Shown piece after piece: positions 22,930-34,014 of a DNA stretch of 58,000 nt. Location of the stretch: NCBI RefSeq assembly GCF_030272615.1, contig NC_081407.1, forward strand, positions 154,583,548 to 154,641,547. The letters run 5' to 3'. Source of the stretch: Cryptomeria japonica. Lineage: Eukaryota; Streptophyta; Pinopsida; Cupressales; Cupressaceae. The notes beneath the pieces were generated by a model. It had not been told where the DNA came from and did not search any database. It saw nothing but the letters and a program-made list of their open reading frames with translations. Positions within the stretch are counted from its first letter, which is position 1; each line of letters opens with the position of its first letter. Position numbers and translations under genes: made by a program.

Positions 22930-23891
22930 ACCCCTATACTGAACCCATGGTAGAACAGAAGGGGGGTGAAATCATTCAATTCTTTAAAACATATTAGTTA
23001 TAAACAACATTTAACCATTCTAAAAACACATCAATCATCAACACATGAACACCAGATTTACATGGAAAACCTAAACAAGGAAAAAACATAGTGAGAATCA
23101 AACTCACAATATGAATAAAATGATTACAATGTTTTAGGATTACTACCAAGAAGCAGCATGCACCTAATGAACTTGTAAGACTAAGACACACTACCTTAGG
23201 GAAAGATACATGGACTTTTACTACTAAGGCACACTACTTCAGGTGAAGATACAAAGAGTTGTCAAAGGACCCATTGTTAATCAGCAAAAAAAGAAATAGC
23301 ATAACTGAAATAAGAAGGATCTCTTGATCATGAAATTGTCCTTGAATATCTAGATCAAGTGACCAACATCATGGCAAACATCTCTAACAACTATCATTAT
23401 CTCAACACTATCTCAAAGAATATATCACCTTCAAAGCTCTTCACAAACTGACTTTCACACATCTTCAATCTCAAATGTTCTTGCACATCATTCAAATTTT
23501 ATTCTTATCAATCCACACATAATATCATACACCTGCATTGCTTAAATATAAGATAGCTCATCAAAAACCTAATATAGGTTCAACCACAATCAGAATAAAC
23601 ATTATTAGAAGAATAAACCACCCAAACCAAAAATACTAAAGTTGGTCCACTTTAGGAGAAAGAGGGGACCTAAAAAACATCACAATACATCCTTCCAAGT
23701 CAAATCCAATGAATCACACACACCAACATAGCTTCAAAGTGTATCACCAAATGAAACATGTAGATAAATAATAAAGTTTGTCAATCAATTGACCAAAAGA
23801 CATCTTCCAATGCAAATTATACCACACGAATATCCGCACACAAGGGTGAGACCCATAACAACGCTCTAACTCATTCTTTAATGCATATCCA
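22930..23891 (-). mobile_element. Cop-1-related LTR remnant, first part
   Basis: The landmarks of the Cop-1 LTR appear in the same order on the minus strand: a mirrored C-run near 22965, ACATGGAAAACC near 23060, GTGAGAATCA and TACAATGTTTTAGG near 23125, and TGATCATGAAATTGT near 23325. Overall similarity to 8412-10190 is clearly lower than between the two Cop-1 copies. It is split by the solo LTR at 23892. Confidence 0.5.
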
Positions 23892-25293
23892 TGTTGGCAT
23901 TTACATGAAGATTGAATTAATGATATGTTATGTTGTCATTGATGTCAATTAACCAGTAATGATATTGTTGATATTGTTGTAATATTGTTTTGTAACCGGT
24001 AGGAAGAATTTGTGGAGTGAACCAGTATTGATATATATTGGAGAGTTGAACTAGTAACCGGTAAACCCTACCTATTGTTTTTTATAAACCCTAACTGATT
24101 AATTTTGGTGAATTGGTTATATTGGTTTATGATTTGATGATGAGTGGCAATGATTATGACATGTATGATTATTGTATGAAAATTTCAAAGTGATTTTGGT
24201 GAACTGTTGTAACGGTTTTTGTCTAGGGAATGAGAAAGTATATTGCATATAATGCAAAGCGCATGATGAGTTACTAAGTTCGATGAAGTGGTGATCAAGG
24301 AGTGATCAAGGTTTTCTTGATTGATCTGCAGAGATTGCTATGTAATCTAATGGTCATACTTGAACTGACTTGTTTGTAATCTCTATGAGAATTAGGTTTT
24401 TGTTGTGTTACCGATCTAATTGATTTATTTATAAGGTTGATGAAGTTGTTTAGTTTAAGAGTTGGAAAAGAATTGGAAAAGATCAGTTGAGCGTGTGGTT
24501 GCCGAACCAAATGATGTATCTACAGTTTGAGTAAAGACAGATAGGAGCATGAAAAGGATCTGATCAAGCAAGTGTAGTGTTATTCAAACAGATCAACAAA
24601 ATCCTGTTGTTTTCTAACAATTACAGCAAAATTGAAATCCCCTAACTGGATAAGCTCTAACAAGCTTGGTACTATTCCAATCCTCTAACATGGTGATCTG
24701 TTAGCTTGGATTTTCAAATCCTCTACCGAGGTTACTCCTTACAGGGTATTTCTTCTAACAAGGCATTGTAGTCAATCCCTTAACCGGGTGGTTCCTAAAA
24801 ATATCAGTTCTTAATAGGACTTTTGTAAAGCTTTAATAGGCTAGGCTCCTAATGGGGCAAACTTCAGAAGAGTTTAGATAGTTATCTTGTGAGTCTCATC
24901 TCACTGTGGTTTTTCCCATTTGGGTTTCCACGTCAAAAATATTTGTGTCAAGTGTTGAATGTTTTTGTGGTTATGTTCTTATGGTTGATTTACTTAACTA
25001 CTTAACTACTTTGATAAGTTATGATAACCAGAAGCATTGAGAAATGAAGTTTGTTGACATATGAAAAAGCATTTGGATTTTTATGAGTTTGAAGTCGTTT
25101 ACTGTTAATTTGTTGTAACAATCAACCGGTTCATCTTATGAGTTTTTATCTTGACAGTGGTATTACATTGAGAGTTCTAAGTTTACTTTGAGAAGTGATT
25201 TTTGAGATTGGTGAAATTTGTATCAATTTTTTCAATCTACTAATTCACCCCCCCCCCCTCTCAGTAGTTGACCAGATACTTATTATTTCATCA
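23892..25293 (+). mobile_element. Solo Copia LTR (Cop-3)
   Basis: It begins TGTTGGCATTTACATG and ends CTCTCAGTAGTTGACC..TTTCATCA. It contains CACTGTGGTTTTTCCC (24902) and a long C-run (about 25248-25258). It is 1402 bp. Flanks on both sides belong to the same Cop-1-like remnant. The 5-bp flanks (ATCCA and TACCA) agree only in part, so the exact ends may be off by a base or two or the TSD has decayed. No internal region remains. Confidence 0.7.
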
Positions 25294-25794
25294 TACCATC
25301 AATCCAAACCAAAAAGCATTATCCAAACAAGATAATCTAACCAAACATAGTGAGCCATAACACAACTAACTACACCAAATATAAATCAACATAACTCACT
25401 TGTGGAACATAAACACCACCATAGAAACATTCTAAAAATATTATACGATCCACATAATCATGTCCACTAAATCGTAAAATAAAATTCAACATATATGGAG
25501 GCCACCAAAGGCTTTATACACCAGTCTAATATGCACCCTTACTATCAAAGAATAGTAACAACTAACCTTTGCAATCCCTAAACTAGAAAACCAATTGATG
25601 CAACATAATCTTTACCATCCAAAGGAATCCAATTCATTTTTCCAATGAAACATTAAGTATTGTTTCCTACATACATTAAAACTATTTCCTACATATTGCC
25701 ACAACCAACACCAAAACATCAAACTCAGTTGTAATACCAAACACAAGACAAAATAGCAACATATCCAGACCAAAATCCATCCAAACCTCATAGA
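25294..25794 (-). mobile_element. Cop-1-related LTR remnant, second part
   Basis: It continues the remnant left of the solo LTR; CCAAACAAGATAATCTAACC corresponds to the stretch near 9366 in the Cop-1 LTR. Its end is diffuse. Confidence 0.4.
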
Positions 25795-26710
25795 TTCAAA
25801 TAGATCATTTGTATGTGCCCCAATTTTTTAGAAATAGCCCGTCAAAGTTAAACAATTTTTTAAACTCAAGGCACTTAAGAGACAACATTGCTACGGTATG
25901 GTCCTAAGTGTTTGAGTGAGTTGGGAAGAAAAATAGGAGCATGCCTAGCATAACCCACCTACCTAGATGTGTTCACACTAAGAGTTCATTTCCATGAGAA
26001 ATAGAATAAAAATTAGGCTACCTTGCAACTTTGCATTGCATGCATCTGATGTTTTTTGTATCAACAAAAAATTAGTGCCTTAGGAAAATGGTTTTGAGTC
26101 TTAAAAGTATGAGATAGATTGTTGTAGATGGTCCTCACATGACCCTGTAGGTTCAAATGAATCATTTGTATGTTCCTCAAATTCTGAGAAACAACTTGTC
26201 AAAGTTAGATAATTTTTAACTCGGGGCATTGAAGAGACAATGTCATTACGGTATGGCCCTAAGAATTCAAGCAAGTTGGGAAGAAAAATAGGATCATTCC
26301 TAGCATAAACCCAACTACTTGGACATGTTTACATTAACGATTTGAGTCCACAACAAATAGGATGAAAATTGGGCTACCTTACAACTTTGCATTGCATGCA
26401 TCTGACATTGTTTGTATCAACAAAAAAATTGTTACCCTAGGAAAATGGGTTTGAGTCCTAAAAATTTGAGATAGGTTATTATAGAGGGTCTTCATGTGAC
26501 CCTGTAGGTTCAAAATATTGTTTGTATGTGCCCCAAATTTTGAGAAATGGCTCATCAAAGTTAGACAAATTTTTGAACTCGGGGCACTTAAGAGACAATA
26601 CTACTACAAGATAGCCTTCAGAATTCAAGCAAGTAGAAAAGGAAAATAGGAGCATGCCTAGTATAAAATCACCTACTCTAACATGTTCACTCTGATGGTC
26701 CATGCCCATG
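25795..26710 (+). repeat. Tandem trimer, unit about 356 bp
   Basis: Three successive units are aligned by TTTGTATGT at 25808, 26165 and 26521 (spacing 357 and 356), followed in each by TGAGAAA-like, CAAAGTTA, ACTC(A/G)(A/G)GGCA, AAGAGACAA, GGAAGAAAAATAGGA and TTGCATTGCATGCATCTGA landmarks. The units differ by roughly 10 percent. The third loses similarity after about 26700. Confidence 0.8.
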
Positions 26711-27399
26711 ACAAAGGGAACATGTGATATCCCTTCCATGGTTGACTCCCATTTTTCTCTAATGGACCCATGTTTGTTTCTATGTGTGTGTGGACTTATT
26801 TCTTGTTCCTTGATTGATGGAATATTCATGATGCTCCTATGGTTTAGGACATATTCCTTCTTATGATGTTACATGCTTATGTTATCTTTGAGTTCATATG
26901 CTTATGATGTTACTTGTTATGGTGCTTTATTATGGTATTAGGATTTTATGTTTATAGTTCCTTAATGACTCTATGTTAGATGATATATCATGTTTTGGTG
27001 TACTAACATATGTATTGATGTTATATTGGAGGATTTACCATGATTATTGACACTTCTTGTTAGATGTATGTGTATGGATGTATATGTGTGCAAGTATTTC
27101 TATGTTTGTTTTGTTTGCAAGTACCAAGCATCGACTCCACCTAGATTCACAAGTTAGAGCATACATAACAATTCTCAATGGTGGTAATGGAGATGGCATA
27201 GAGGCCCAAGTTGACTAAACCCTAACCATTGTCCCATACTAGGACAATCATCCTTGTTTTTATATCACCTCTGTGAATTTCCCACATTCGTATGCCTATG
27301 TCAGTTTCTTTGAGTATGTGGTGGATGTTGTCTTGGCTTTGTCTTAGGTTCTTATAAATAACATTGTCAGTTGATTATTGTTATTAATTATATGATTAT
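26711..27399. other. Unassigned flank, possible gypsy LTR scrap
   Basis: T-rich sequence left of Gy-OUT. A block at about 27130-27165 (GACTCCACCTAG, then CACAAGT, GAGC) resembles the reverse complement of 7815-7862 in Gy-L, so an antisense relative of that LTR may lie here. No gene is visible. Confidence 0.3.
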
Positions 27400-29939
27400 C
27401 GTTACCCCATTATTTTGTTGATAGTTAAAGTCTTTGTCTTGAGCAAAATAATGTATCATTAATGTTGCCTCCCCCATTCGACTTGATCCATCCTTGGCTA
27501 TGTAGCTTTTTCTTTACGATTCACTTTTTTTGTCCCAATGAACCCATGTGTTGAACTTGTCTCTTGGGTCAAGGTTCAAGGTTCAACCAATGCCTTCGTG
27601 TGTGTCATGGCTTTGTTTTGTTTTTAAGCGGGAGAGCATCAATGTGTTAAGTCAGTTTTTTAACTTGAACCTTTGAACCATTCTTAAAGCGATTCAAGGT
27701 TCAAAGTTCAAGGTCCTCCTTTATGTTTGTTAAAAGTCTTCGCTCATTCCCAGTTTAGTTGTGTTGAGCCACAAGGTGGGAGTCCTTTTCTTCTCTCATG
27801 TTGAACTTGAGCCATTGAACTTCTTGATAAATGGTTCATGGTTCAAAAGTCCATTTCAAGTTGGCTCCGAAGACATTAATAAAGCAAAGGTGGCATAGAA
27901 AAAGGAATATTCTAAGCATATCGTGTTTTAAATTCTAATTATGGAAAGAAACCATGAAAACTCCAGCCATTTGTGTGGAATTGATATGTATAAATAAAGT
28001 TGTCAGAATCCCATGAAATCATGGATTATCTCACACACTCGAATGAATTATCATGTGGTGTGCATGGGTATTACTCAATTTTTCTGCCTCTTAATATCTA
28101 AGTTCTCAAATTATGAAATTGGTAGTTGTTATTGTTGGAGAAGTGAAGGGCGTTGAAGTTAATTTAAGCTCTATACTTCTGAGGGTTTCACAGATTTGTT
28201 GGTGGCAACAGGTGAGTTCTGATAATTTCTTCTCCGCTGTGTTACTAGCTCAGAAAGTCAATATAATAAAATTCTTTGCTTTGAAATAGAATTCTGTTCT
28301 TTCTAGAAATTATTTGATGAATGCAAAAATGACTATCATGAGGCTGACTCTTCCGAAGATTGGTCGCATATCATGCTTAGTCAGTACACTTCTAGAACTG
28401 GGTGACACTTCTTTAGCCCAAGCTGACTTAAGAATTTTTTTGGAAAGACCTAGAAACCCTGAAGCTAACTCAATGATGGAAAGAATTATTAAAAGTTTCT
28501 TGATTGAAGCTATTGCATTCCCAACTATCACCCCTTGCTCATAATTGGTGATAGCATGTATGAATAGGTATGATGTCAGTAACAGGTGCATTAGGACCAG
28601 CAGTGGTGAATTGTTAGTAGAAATCAACAAGGAAACAGTGATGGCTGCAATTGGAATTCCTCATAAGGATTCGTATGAAGATTGGTCCATTGGTACTTCC
28701 TACGCATTCTTCGCTTAGAAGAAAATCACTTATAAGAGCGTCATTGCAAGGAATTGGCTCCTAAAAGTTCAGAAAGGGGGTTCTCGGTTACCCAAACCTC
28801 TTACAAGAGAGCATTTCATAACGGAGGTGCGAGATATTGTGATTTTGTTAAAGAAACTCAAAGGGAATTCACACACTTTTTGCTGGGAGGATTGGATGTA
28901 TTTTTACATTCAGGTATTGTTGGCTGGTGAAAAATATCTTGACTGGGCACAGGTTATTATTGAAAGGCTTCATGAGGGCTTGAGTAATTTTGTTGGAATG
29001 TCTATTTTTTTATGTCCTCATATTCATTTTATATATTGGCTTGTACCAAGGAGTGGTGGGATGTACGTGGCACTGTGGCAAAATGGGATAAACTAGTCGT
29101 TTCCTCTACCACGTTGAAATCTTGATTGGGTTATGAATGAGCTATCATTATGTCCGTGGCTCTTGGCCATTTAAGTTTTATTCAGTTTTAAACAAGATAA
29201 TTTCTTTAGCTCTAGGATAGAGTTTAAAATGAACTCAGGTTATTTTTCAAAAAATTATTAGCCTGGAGGCTATATAGGTAATTAAGAAAGCTTTTGTTCA
29301 AGTCCGAAAAACTTTGATACGGATTAGCAGACTTAGTTTTCTTTTGGAATTTCCAGTGAAGATATTTTATCTGTGAATGAAATGATATATTTTACACAAC
29401 CTTCAAATCTGTGTGTTTGAATGAAAGAACAAATCTATGTTGGGATATATGTTTGTGTGCAGAATATTTTACTTCTTTGATTATCCACTTATTATAAGTC
29501 TGTGAATTCATTTGATTAAGTAAATAAGTTGTTTGTTATTGTTTGAATAATTCTGATCCCCCTTTTTCTTTGAGACATGAGTGAATCTCAATCAAAATTC
29601 ATAATACATTGAGTACACTTTGTGAAATAAGTTTTATAAGAGTGAAATATTCAAAGTTCAAATCTGTGGGCTTTACATTTATGAATAATTATTTCGTAGC
29701 ATTCATATTGTGTTGACAAATGGGTGTGAAAGCCTTTTTTCTTTCGGGTAAAAAGTGCATTTATGTGTGATTACTTTGCATAAAAATTCATTGAATATCA
29801 TACGGGGAGTTGTACCCTTATGCAGAGGGTAAACCAATAATCGATTCACCCAACTGTTGGTTTCTTTTTCTTTTCAACAGGGGTATGCATGAGTCATTAT
29901 AAAAAAAATATTAGAGAAAGGCAAATCTGTTAACTAACA
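27400..29939 (+). mobile_element. Gy-OUT 5' LTR
   Basis: It is colinear with 54781-57322 over the full 2.54 kb. It starts CGTTACCCC where the 3' LTR has TGTTACCCC, so the terminal TG has decayed to CG. It ends TTAACTAACA just before the PBS. Confidence 0.9.
28311..29174 (+). pseudogene. ORF remnant inside the Gy-OUT 5' LTR
   Basis: Coding-like sequence of about 285 codons lies on the sense strand: MNAKMTIMRLTLPKIG at the start, then ELLVEINKETVMAAIGIP, SVIARNWLLKVQKGGS, and a conserved aromatic block WEDWMYFYIQVLLAGEKYL followed by VIIERLHEGL. One frameshift (about 28540), a stop where the 3' LTR copy has E or F (about 28719) and later stops break it. The same protein can be read from the 3' LTR (55697-56560) with different lesions. 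A pyrimidine-rich TTCTTTCTAG directly before the start resembles a splice acceptor. I do not recognise the family; it loosely resembles the 1-1128 protein in style. Coding origin is inferred from frame conservation between LTRs. Confidence 0.5.
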
Positions 29940-29945
29940 GATTCT

Positions 29946-29963
29946 TGGCGACTCTGCTAGGGA
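29946..29963 (+). other. Gy-OUT primer-binding site
   Basis: TGGCGACTCTGCTAGGGA lies six bases after the LTR end. It starts with the TGG needed to pair with a tRNA 3' CCA and resembles PBSs of plant Tat/Athila-type gypsy elements. The primer tRNA was not identified. Confidence 0.75.
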
Positions 29964-30240
29964 GTCGAACAATAAGATTGGTCACCTGGTCACGGGATAT
30001 ATAGAATTGTCTTGTGAGCTATTTAAAGTTTGTCCAGTTTTACCAAAACTGTGCATTGTGAATAGGTTGGAGCCAAGAATATACACTAGGTCTCAGAGGC
30101 ATGAGGGGATATTTGACTCAGTCTTTCAGGAATTCCAAAATCTTAACTTGCAGTCGTCCTTTACACCCAAGTGACGGGCAAGAAGTAGACCTCCTTCCCC
30201 TTCCCCTTCATTTCTTGTATTTTCAGTTTGTCAAGACCTA

Positions 30241-31388
30241 ACCTTGCATGGTGTTACCTTACCTAGTGTAATCAACCCAACACCCCTTAATATCATTCTT
30301 CCAATGGTAGCCAACAATCCTTGGGGAGCCGCAGTAGGTCTGTTAAATCTTGGTCTAAATTTGAATGCTTTGCCCAAAGGAGCAAGTGATCATTTACCTA
30401 AGTTTAGTAGTGATGGGAAGGTCACAATCGATGAACATTTAAATACATTTAATGTTGCATGTGGTGTAATAGTCATCCAGCATGAAGATGTGGTTGTAAG
30501 GTTGTTTGTGCAGACATTAACTAAGGCAGATGTAGATTGGTTTTACCATTTGCCAAATAGCATAATAACAAACTAGCAAGATTTGAAAACTAGGTTTGAG
30601 GCTAGGTTCAAGGTTGCTGAAGATGAACATTCCTTTTTGGCCCAGTTAGCACATTAAAATAGAGAGATCCTTGAATCTATGAGAGGTTTTGTGGCCAGAT
30701 TTGAAAAAATTGTCCATAAAATATTCCTACAAATCAGAAACCTTCAAATGATAACTTGAAATGTTTCTTCATAAACTCTATGCCCAAGAAGATAAGTTTC
30801 TTGATTTGCAGAAAAAGAGTTGCAACTCTGAATGATGTCAAAACACTTGTTGTTGAGTTAGAAGATGACTTAATTACTACAGGAAAATGGAAAAGGGAAG
30901 TGTAAGTGGCTAATGCGCAACCCTCTACCTCCTCAGACCCTATAATTCAAAGGTTGATGAATGATGTCATAACACTCAAAAGACAATTACCCAAGGCTGG
31001 TACATCTTACCCACAACCTTATCAAGACATACCAAGGAGGATTACTAATCAATCTATAGGAACTAGGAATAAAGCCTTACAATTGCCTCCAGCTCAACAA
31101 TGACTAGCAATTGAAGCTCCACCACCTAAGGAAAATATGTGAGTTTTCCATTTGATAGATGATCATGATGGTAGTTCTTGTCTAGAGAAGGTGCGACATG
31201 CACAAATGAAAAACAAGAGAAGTCATAAGTGAGCTTGGTTCGGAAGAAGAAGTCCATGGGCAACCTGGTGACTCTGGAATACACTTCCTGGAGTATGAAT
31301 CAGATTCAGACAAACAAGGTGATATAGTGGTGACCCTTGGAGACCCATCTTGTGCCATCCTCACTAGAGATAAGAGTCAACCCAAAAA
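30241..31388 (+). pseudogene. Gy-OUT gag
   Basis: The frame starting before 30244 encodes a plant gypsy gag: NPWGAAVGLLNLG, then LPKFSSDGKVTIDEHLNTF and VVVRLFVQTLTKADVDWFYHL (retrotransposon gag core, about residues 40-105). After a TAG at about 30574, QDLKTRFEARFKVAEDEH continues in frame. Later parts (30906-31103) carry IIQRLMNDVITLKRQLPK, a basic tail and a decayed stretch to 31388. No ATG fits the start; a TTTTCAG just before 30230 could be a splice acceptor. No zinc knuckle is visible. Gag is interrupted at 31389-31393 by Tat-N; its reading direction resumes at 50222. Role: capsid formation and RNA packaging. The copy is inactive. Confidence 0.75.
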
Positions 31389-31393
31389 CATAG
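31389..31393 (+). other. Left TSD of Tat-N (CATAG)
   Basis: CATAG precedes TGTGGACACC at 31394 and is repeated exactly at 50217-50221 after the 3' LTR. Confidence 0.95.
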
Positions 31394-32045
31394 TGTGGAC
31401 ACCTAAAAATGTCTCATTAATTCTACACTAATTATTCATCTATTTAATTAAGTAATTCTTTAATTACTTGACTAAATTAACTATTTCTTCTAATCATCGC
31501 CCTTCAACACTTCTAATTATTCTATTTCTATTCTCAAATCAGTTTAATCAGTTAACCCTATTTAAATTATTAATTAAATATCAATTATTTAACTAATTAT
31601 GACATTTTCCTTAGTTAAATAATCTTTATTATTTAATTATTTTGATCTCCTAAGTTTAAATAATTTCATTTAAATTATTTAAATTAATTAACTTATTCCT
31701 CCAAATCCCCAAATTATAATTCCAATTAATTACAATTAATTTCATTTCATATTTCCCCAAATTCGAATTTCACTTCATTTCGTTTAATTTCATATTTCCA
31801 AATTCACATTTCCCCAAAACTAAATTTCGGTTAATTTCATGTGAATTTCAGCATTTGAATGACCAAATTCAAATCCAAATTGAAAATGAAAATCAAATTC
31901 AATTACAAATTCCTACAACACATGCTAAAATCAAAACTGATTGATCAAATCAGTTGTCTAATCAGTTAACTCATCAATCATCTTTTTTAACTCACAATCA
32001 ACTTTTTATGATTGATCCGTCAATTTAGTCATCTCCCTAGTCTAT

Positions 32046-32200
32046 CCAATTCACTAATCAATCAAGTGAGTTGACTAATCAATCAATTCAGTTCACTAAT
32101 CAATCAAGTGAGTTGACTAATCAATCAATTCAGTTCACTGATCAATCAATGGAGTTAACAAATCAATCAATTGAGTTCACATATCAATCAATTTTAGTTG
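32046..32200 (+). repeat. 21-bp minisatellite in Tat-N 5' LTR, 7 units
   Basis: Units have the form GTTNACTAATCAATCAANTNA. Seven are seen here, against six at the matching place in the 3' LTR (about 49736-49865). Confidence 0.85.
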
Positions 32201-32423
32201 TCTATCAATCAACACTTGAGTTCTATTTCTCACCCCTTTTGTGTTGAAAATATATAAATTCAACCTCTTTTCTTAATTCAATCTAGAATCACAGTCTTCA
32301 ATATTGTTGTCTATCTTATGAAAGAAATCAAGTGCAATACCTCAGAGCCACCTACATCAACAACAATGGATAAGGGCAATGGAAGCCTTGCTATGTCAAT
32401 TGAGGGAGTCTTATATAGATTGT

Positions 32424-33505
32424 TGATGGTCTTGAAAAGCACTAAGAGGCGGGGGCGAATCAGTGACACCAAAACAAGCACAACTTTAAACACTAACCGG
32501 TAGATGAACTTAACTAAGAATCTGAACAAAATACATGCTATCCAAAATGAAATAACAACATCCACAAAAAGTAGAACATCCACCATAACACAAGTGTTTA
32601 TACATGGAAAAACCAAATAGGTAAAAACCACGGTGAGATGGAACTCACAAGATAACTATCTGCAGTAATAGAAAACTGACCGGTTAAGGTCTTAAAAAGA
32701 GCTCTGCTAGGAGTGAATCTTGTTAGAGATCCCAAGCTTGATTAGAAGCTTATACCCTGTTAAGTGTAACCTTCCTGGAGGATTTTAGAATCCAAACTAA
32801 TGGATCACCTTGTTAGAGGATTTGTATAATGAAGCTTGTTAGAGCTTACCCGGTTAGGGGATTTTTATTCTGTTGTAATGATTAGAAAACAACAAGAAAG
32901 ATTTGATCTGTTTTGAGTAGCATGAAACTTGCTTGATCAGATCATTCTAAGTACATTCAACACTGCTCTCCATCTTAAACACTTATCGCTCTTCAACAAA
33001 AGTATTTGCATAGATCACCTCTTTTATATTTGTTCTCTCTTCTTCGTCCTGTTTGAAATGATTCACTAAGATGTCTTTAAATAGACATACAAACCTTATG
33101 TCGGCCATAGGAACACAATTTCCTAGGTTTAGTGTATCTAGACATTTAAACATAACTCATCACAAAAATGACCGCTAAGAAAACGGTGCAGGTAACTCAT
33201 CACAAAATCAGATACCAGTTAGAACAATCAATACCGGTTGGAATAAAACTAGTGAATCGTTGTCCTGGAATCTTCCACTTGATCTTCATCTTCAACGTTA
33301 TCTTCATTTTGATACCAACTTAGTGTAACCACAAGTTATCTCTTAGGCACATACCAGTTGACACAAAGTACCGGTTAGAGATAGACCTTAAACATACCAG
33401 TTGGTAGTGTAAACCAATTGAAGTTACACTAGTAGTCAATGTAATCATATATGTGTGTGAGAGTGTTTCATCAATGACAACAAGTGAATCATCATCAAGC
33501 CAACA
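32424..33505 (-). mobile_element. Solo Copia LTR (Cop-4) in the Tat-N 5' LTR
   Basis: On the minus strand it reads TGTTGGCTTGATGATG to AAGACCATCA, with the mirrored Copia block near 32615 (GTAAAAACCACGGTGAG) and ACCGGT words as in the Cop-A LTR. It is 1082 bp. Flanks are ATTGT at 32419-32423 and 33506-33510, a perfect TSD. The Tat-N 3' LTR shows the unoccupied site with a single ATTGT at 50087-50091. Confidence 0.95.
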
Positions 33506-33637
33506 ATTGTTTCGATTCAATTGATAATTAGCTTTACTCTATTGTTATTTAGGAGTAATAATTGGATTTAGAGTTGTGATTCACTCTTTGATAATCTGAT
33601 TTATGCAATTTATGCCTATTTACTACTTGAGTACATT

Positions 33638-33651
33638 TGGTCTTGCGCATC
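33638..33651 (+). other. Tat-N primer-binding site (probable)
   Basis: TGGTCTTGCGCATC lies two bases after the LTR end, in the place of a PBS and starting with TGG. The tRNA was not identified. Confidence 0.55.
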
Positions 33652-33717
33652 TAACCCTAAAATTTTGTTGAATTCTGGAAAAGTTGATTTCTGTAAATAA
33701 AATGTATCTAATCCAAT

Positions 33718-33952
33718 GGCAAGAAAGGTGACATTCTGAATTTTAGGTGCAAGAAAGGCAAAGCAGAATAGGAGACAACAAAAGGCTTATCAAAGACTTC
33801 TAAAGGCTGAAAGGGAGCTCCGTGAGATCGAAGAAAAAGAGGAGATCGCTCAGTATCATAGAACCATCCATCGCTTTTTAACCAAATACAAATTCTTTCA
33901 CGAAATTGATGTGTTGGCTCGCGTAGTGTGGAACAATATCATTGCAGAATAA
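33718..33952 (+). pseudogene. Small basic coiled-coil ORF in the Tat-N leader
   Basis: The frame starts ATGGCAAGAAAGG at 33718, meets a TGA at 33739-33741, then stays open for about 70 codons to a TAA at 33950-33952. The protein is strongly charged (RKAKQNRRQQKAYQRLLKAE, then LREIEEKEEIAQYHR), likely helical, and ends with a hydrophobic HEIDVLARVVWNNIIAE. The words around the stop (GGCAAGAAAGG and GTGCAAGAAAGGC) are near-repeats, so a small duplication may have created the stop. It precedes the 22-bp array. Plant Tat elements often carry extra ORFs before gag; I do not recognise this one. Confidence 0.4.
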
Positions 33953-34014
33953 CTCTTCTATCTTCTGTCTTTTTCTTTTGTTTTTCTGTTAAAAGTTCAA
34001 ACAAAAAAATGAAG

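Larger units (their letters stand above)
31394..33635 (+). mobile_element. Tat-N 5' LTR (with nested solo LTR at 32424-33505)
   Basis: It starts TGTGGACACCTAAAAATG and ends GCCTATTTACTACTTGAGTA then CA. Leaving out the nested Cop-4 LTR and one TSD it is 1155 bp, exactly 21 bp longer than the 3' LTR; that difference is one unit of the minisatellite it contains. Confidence 0.92.
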
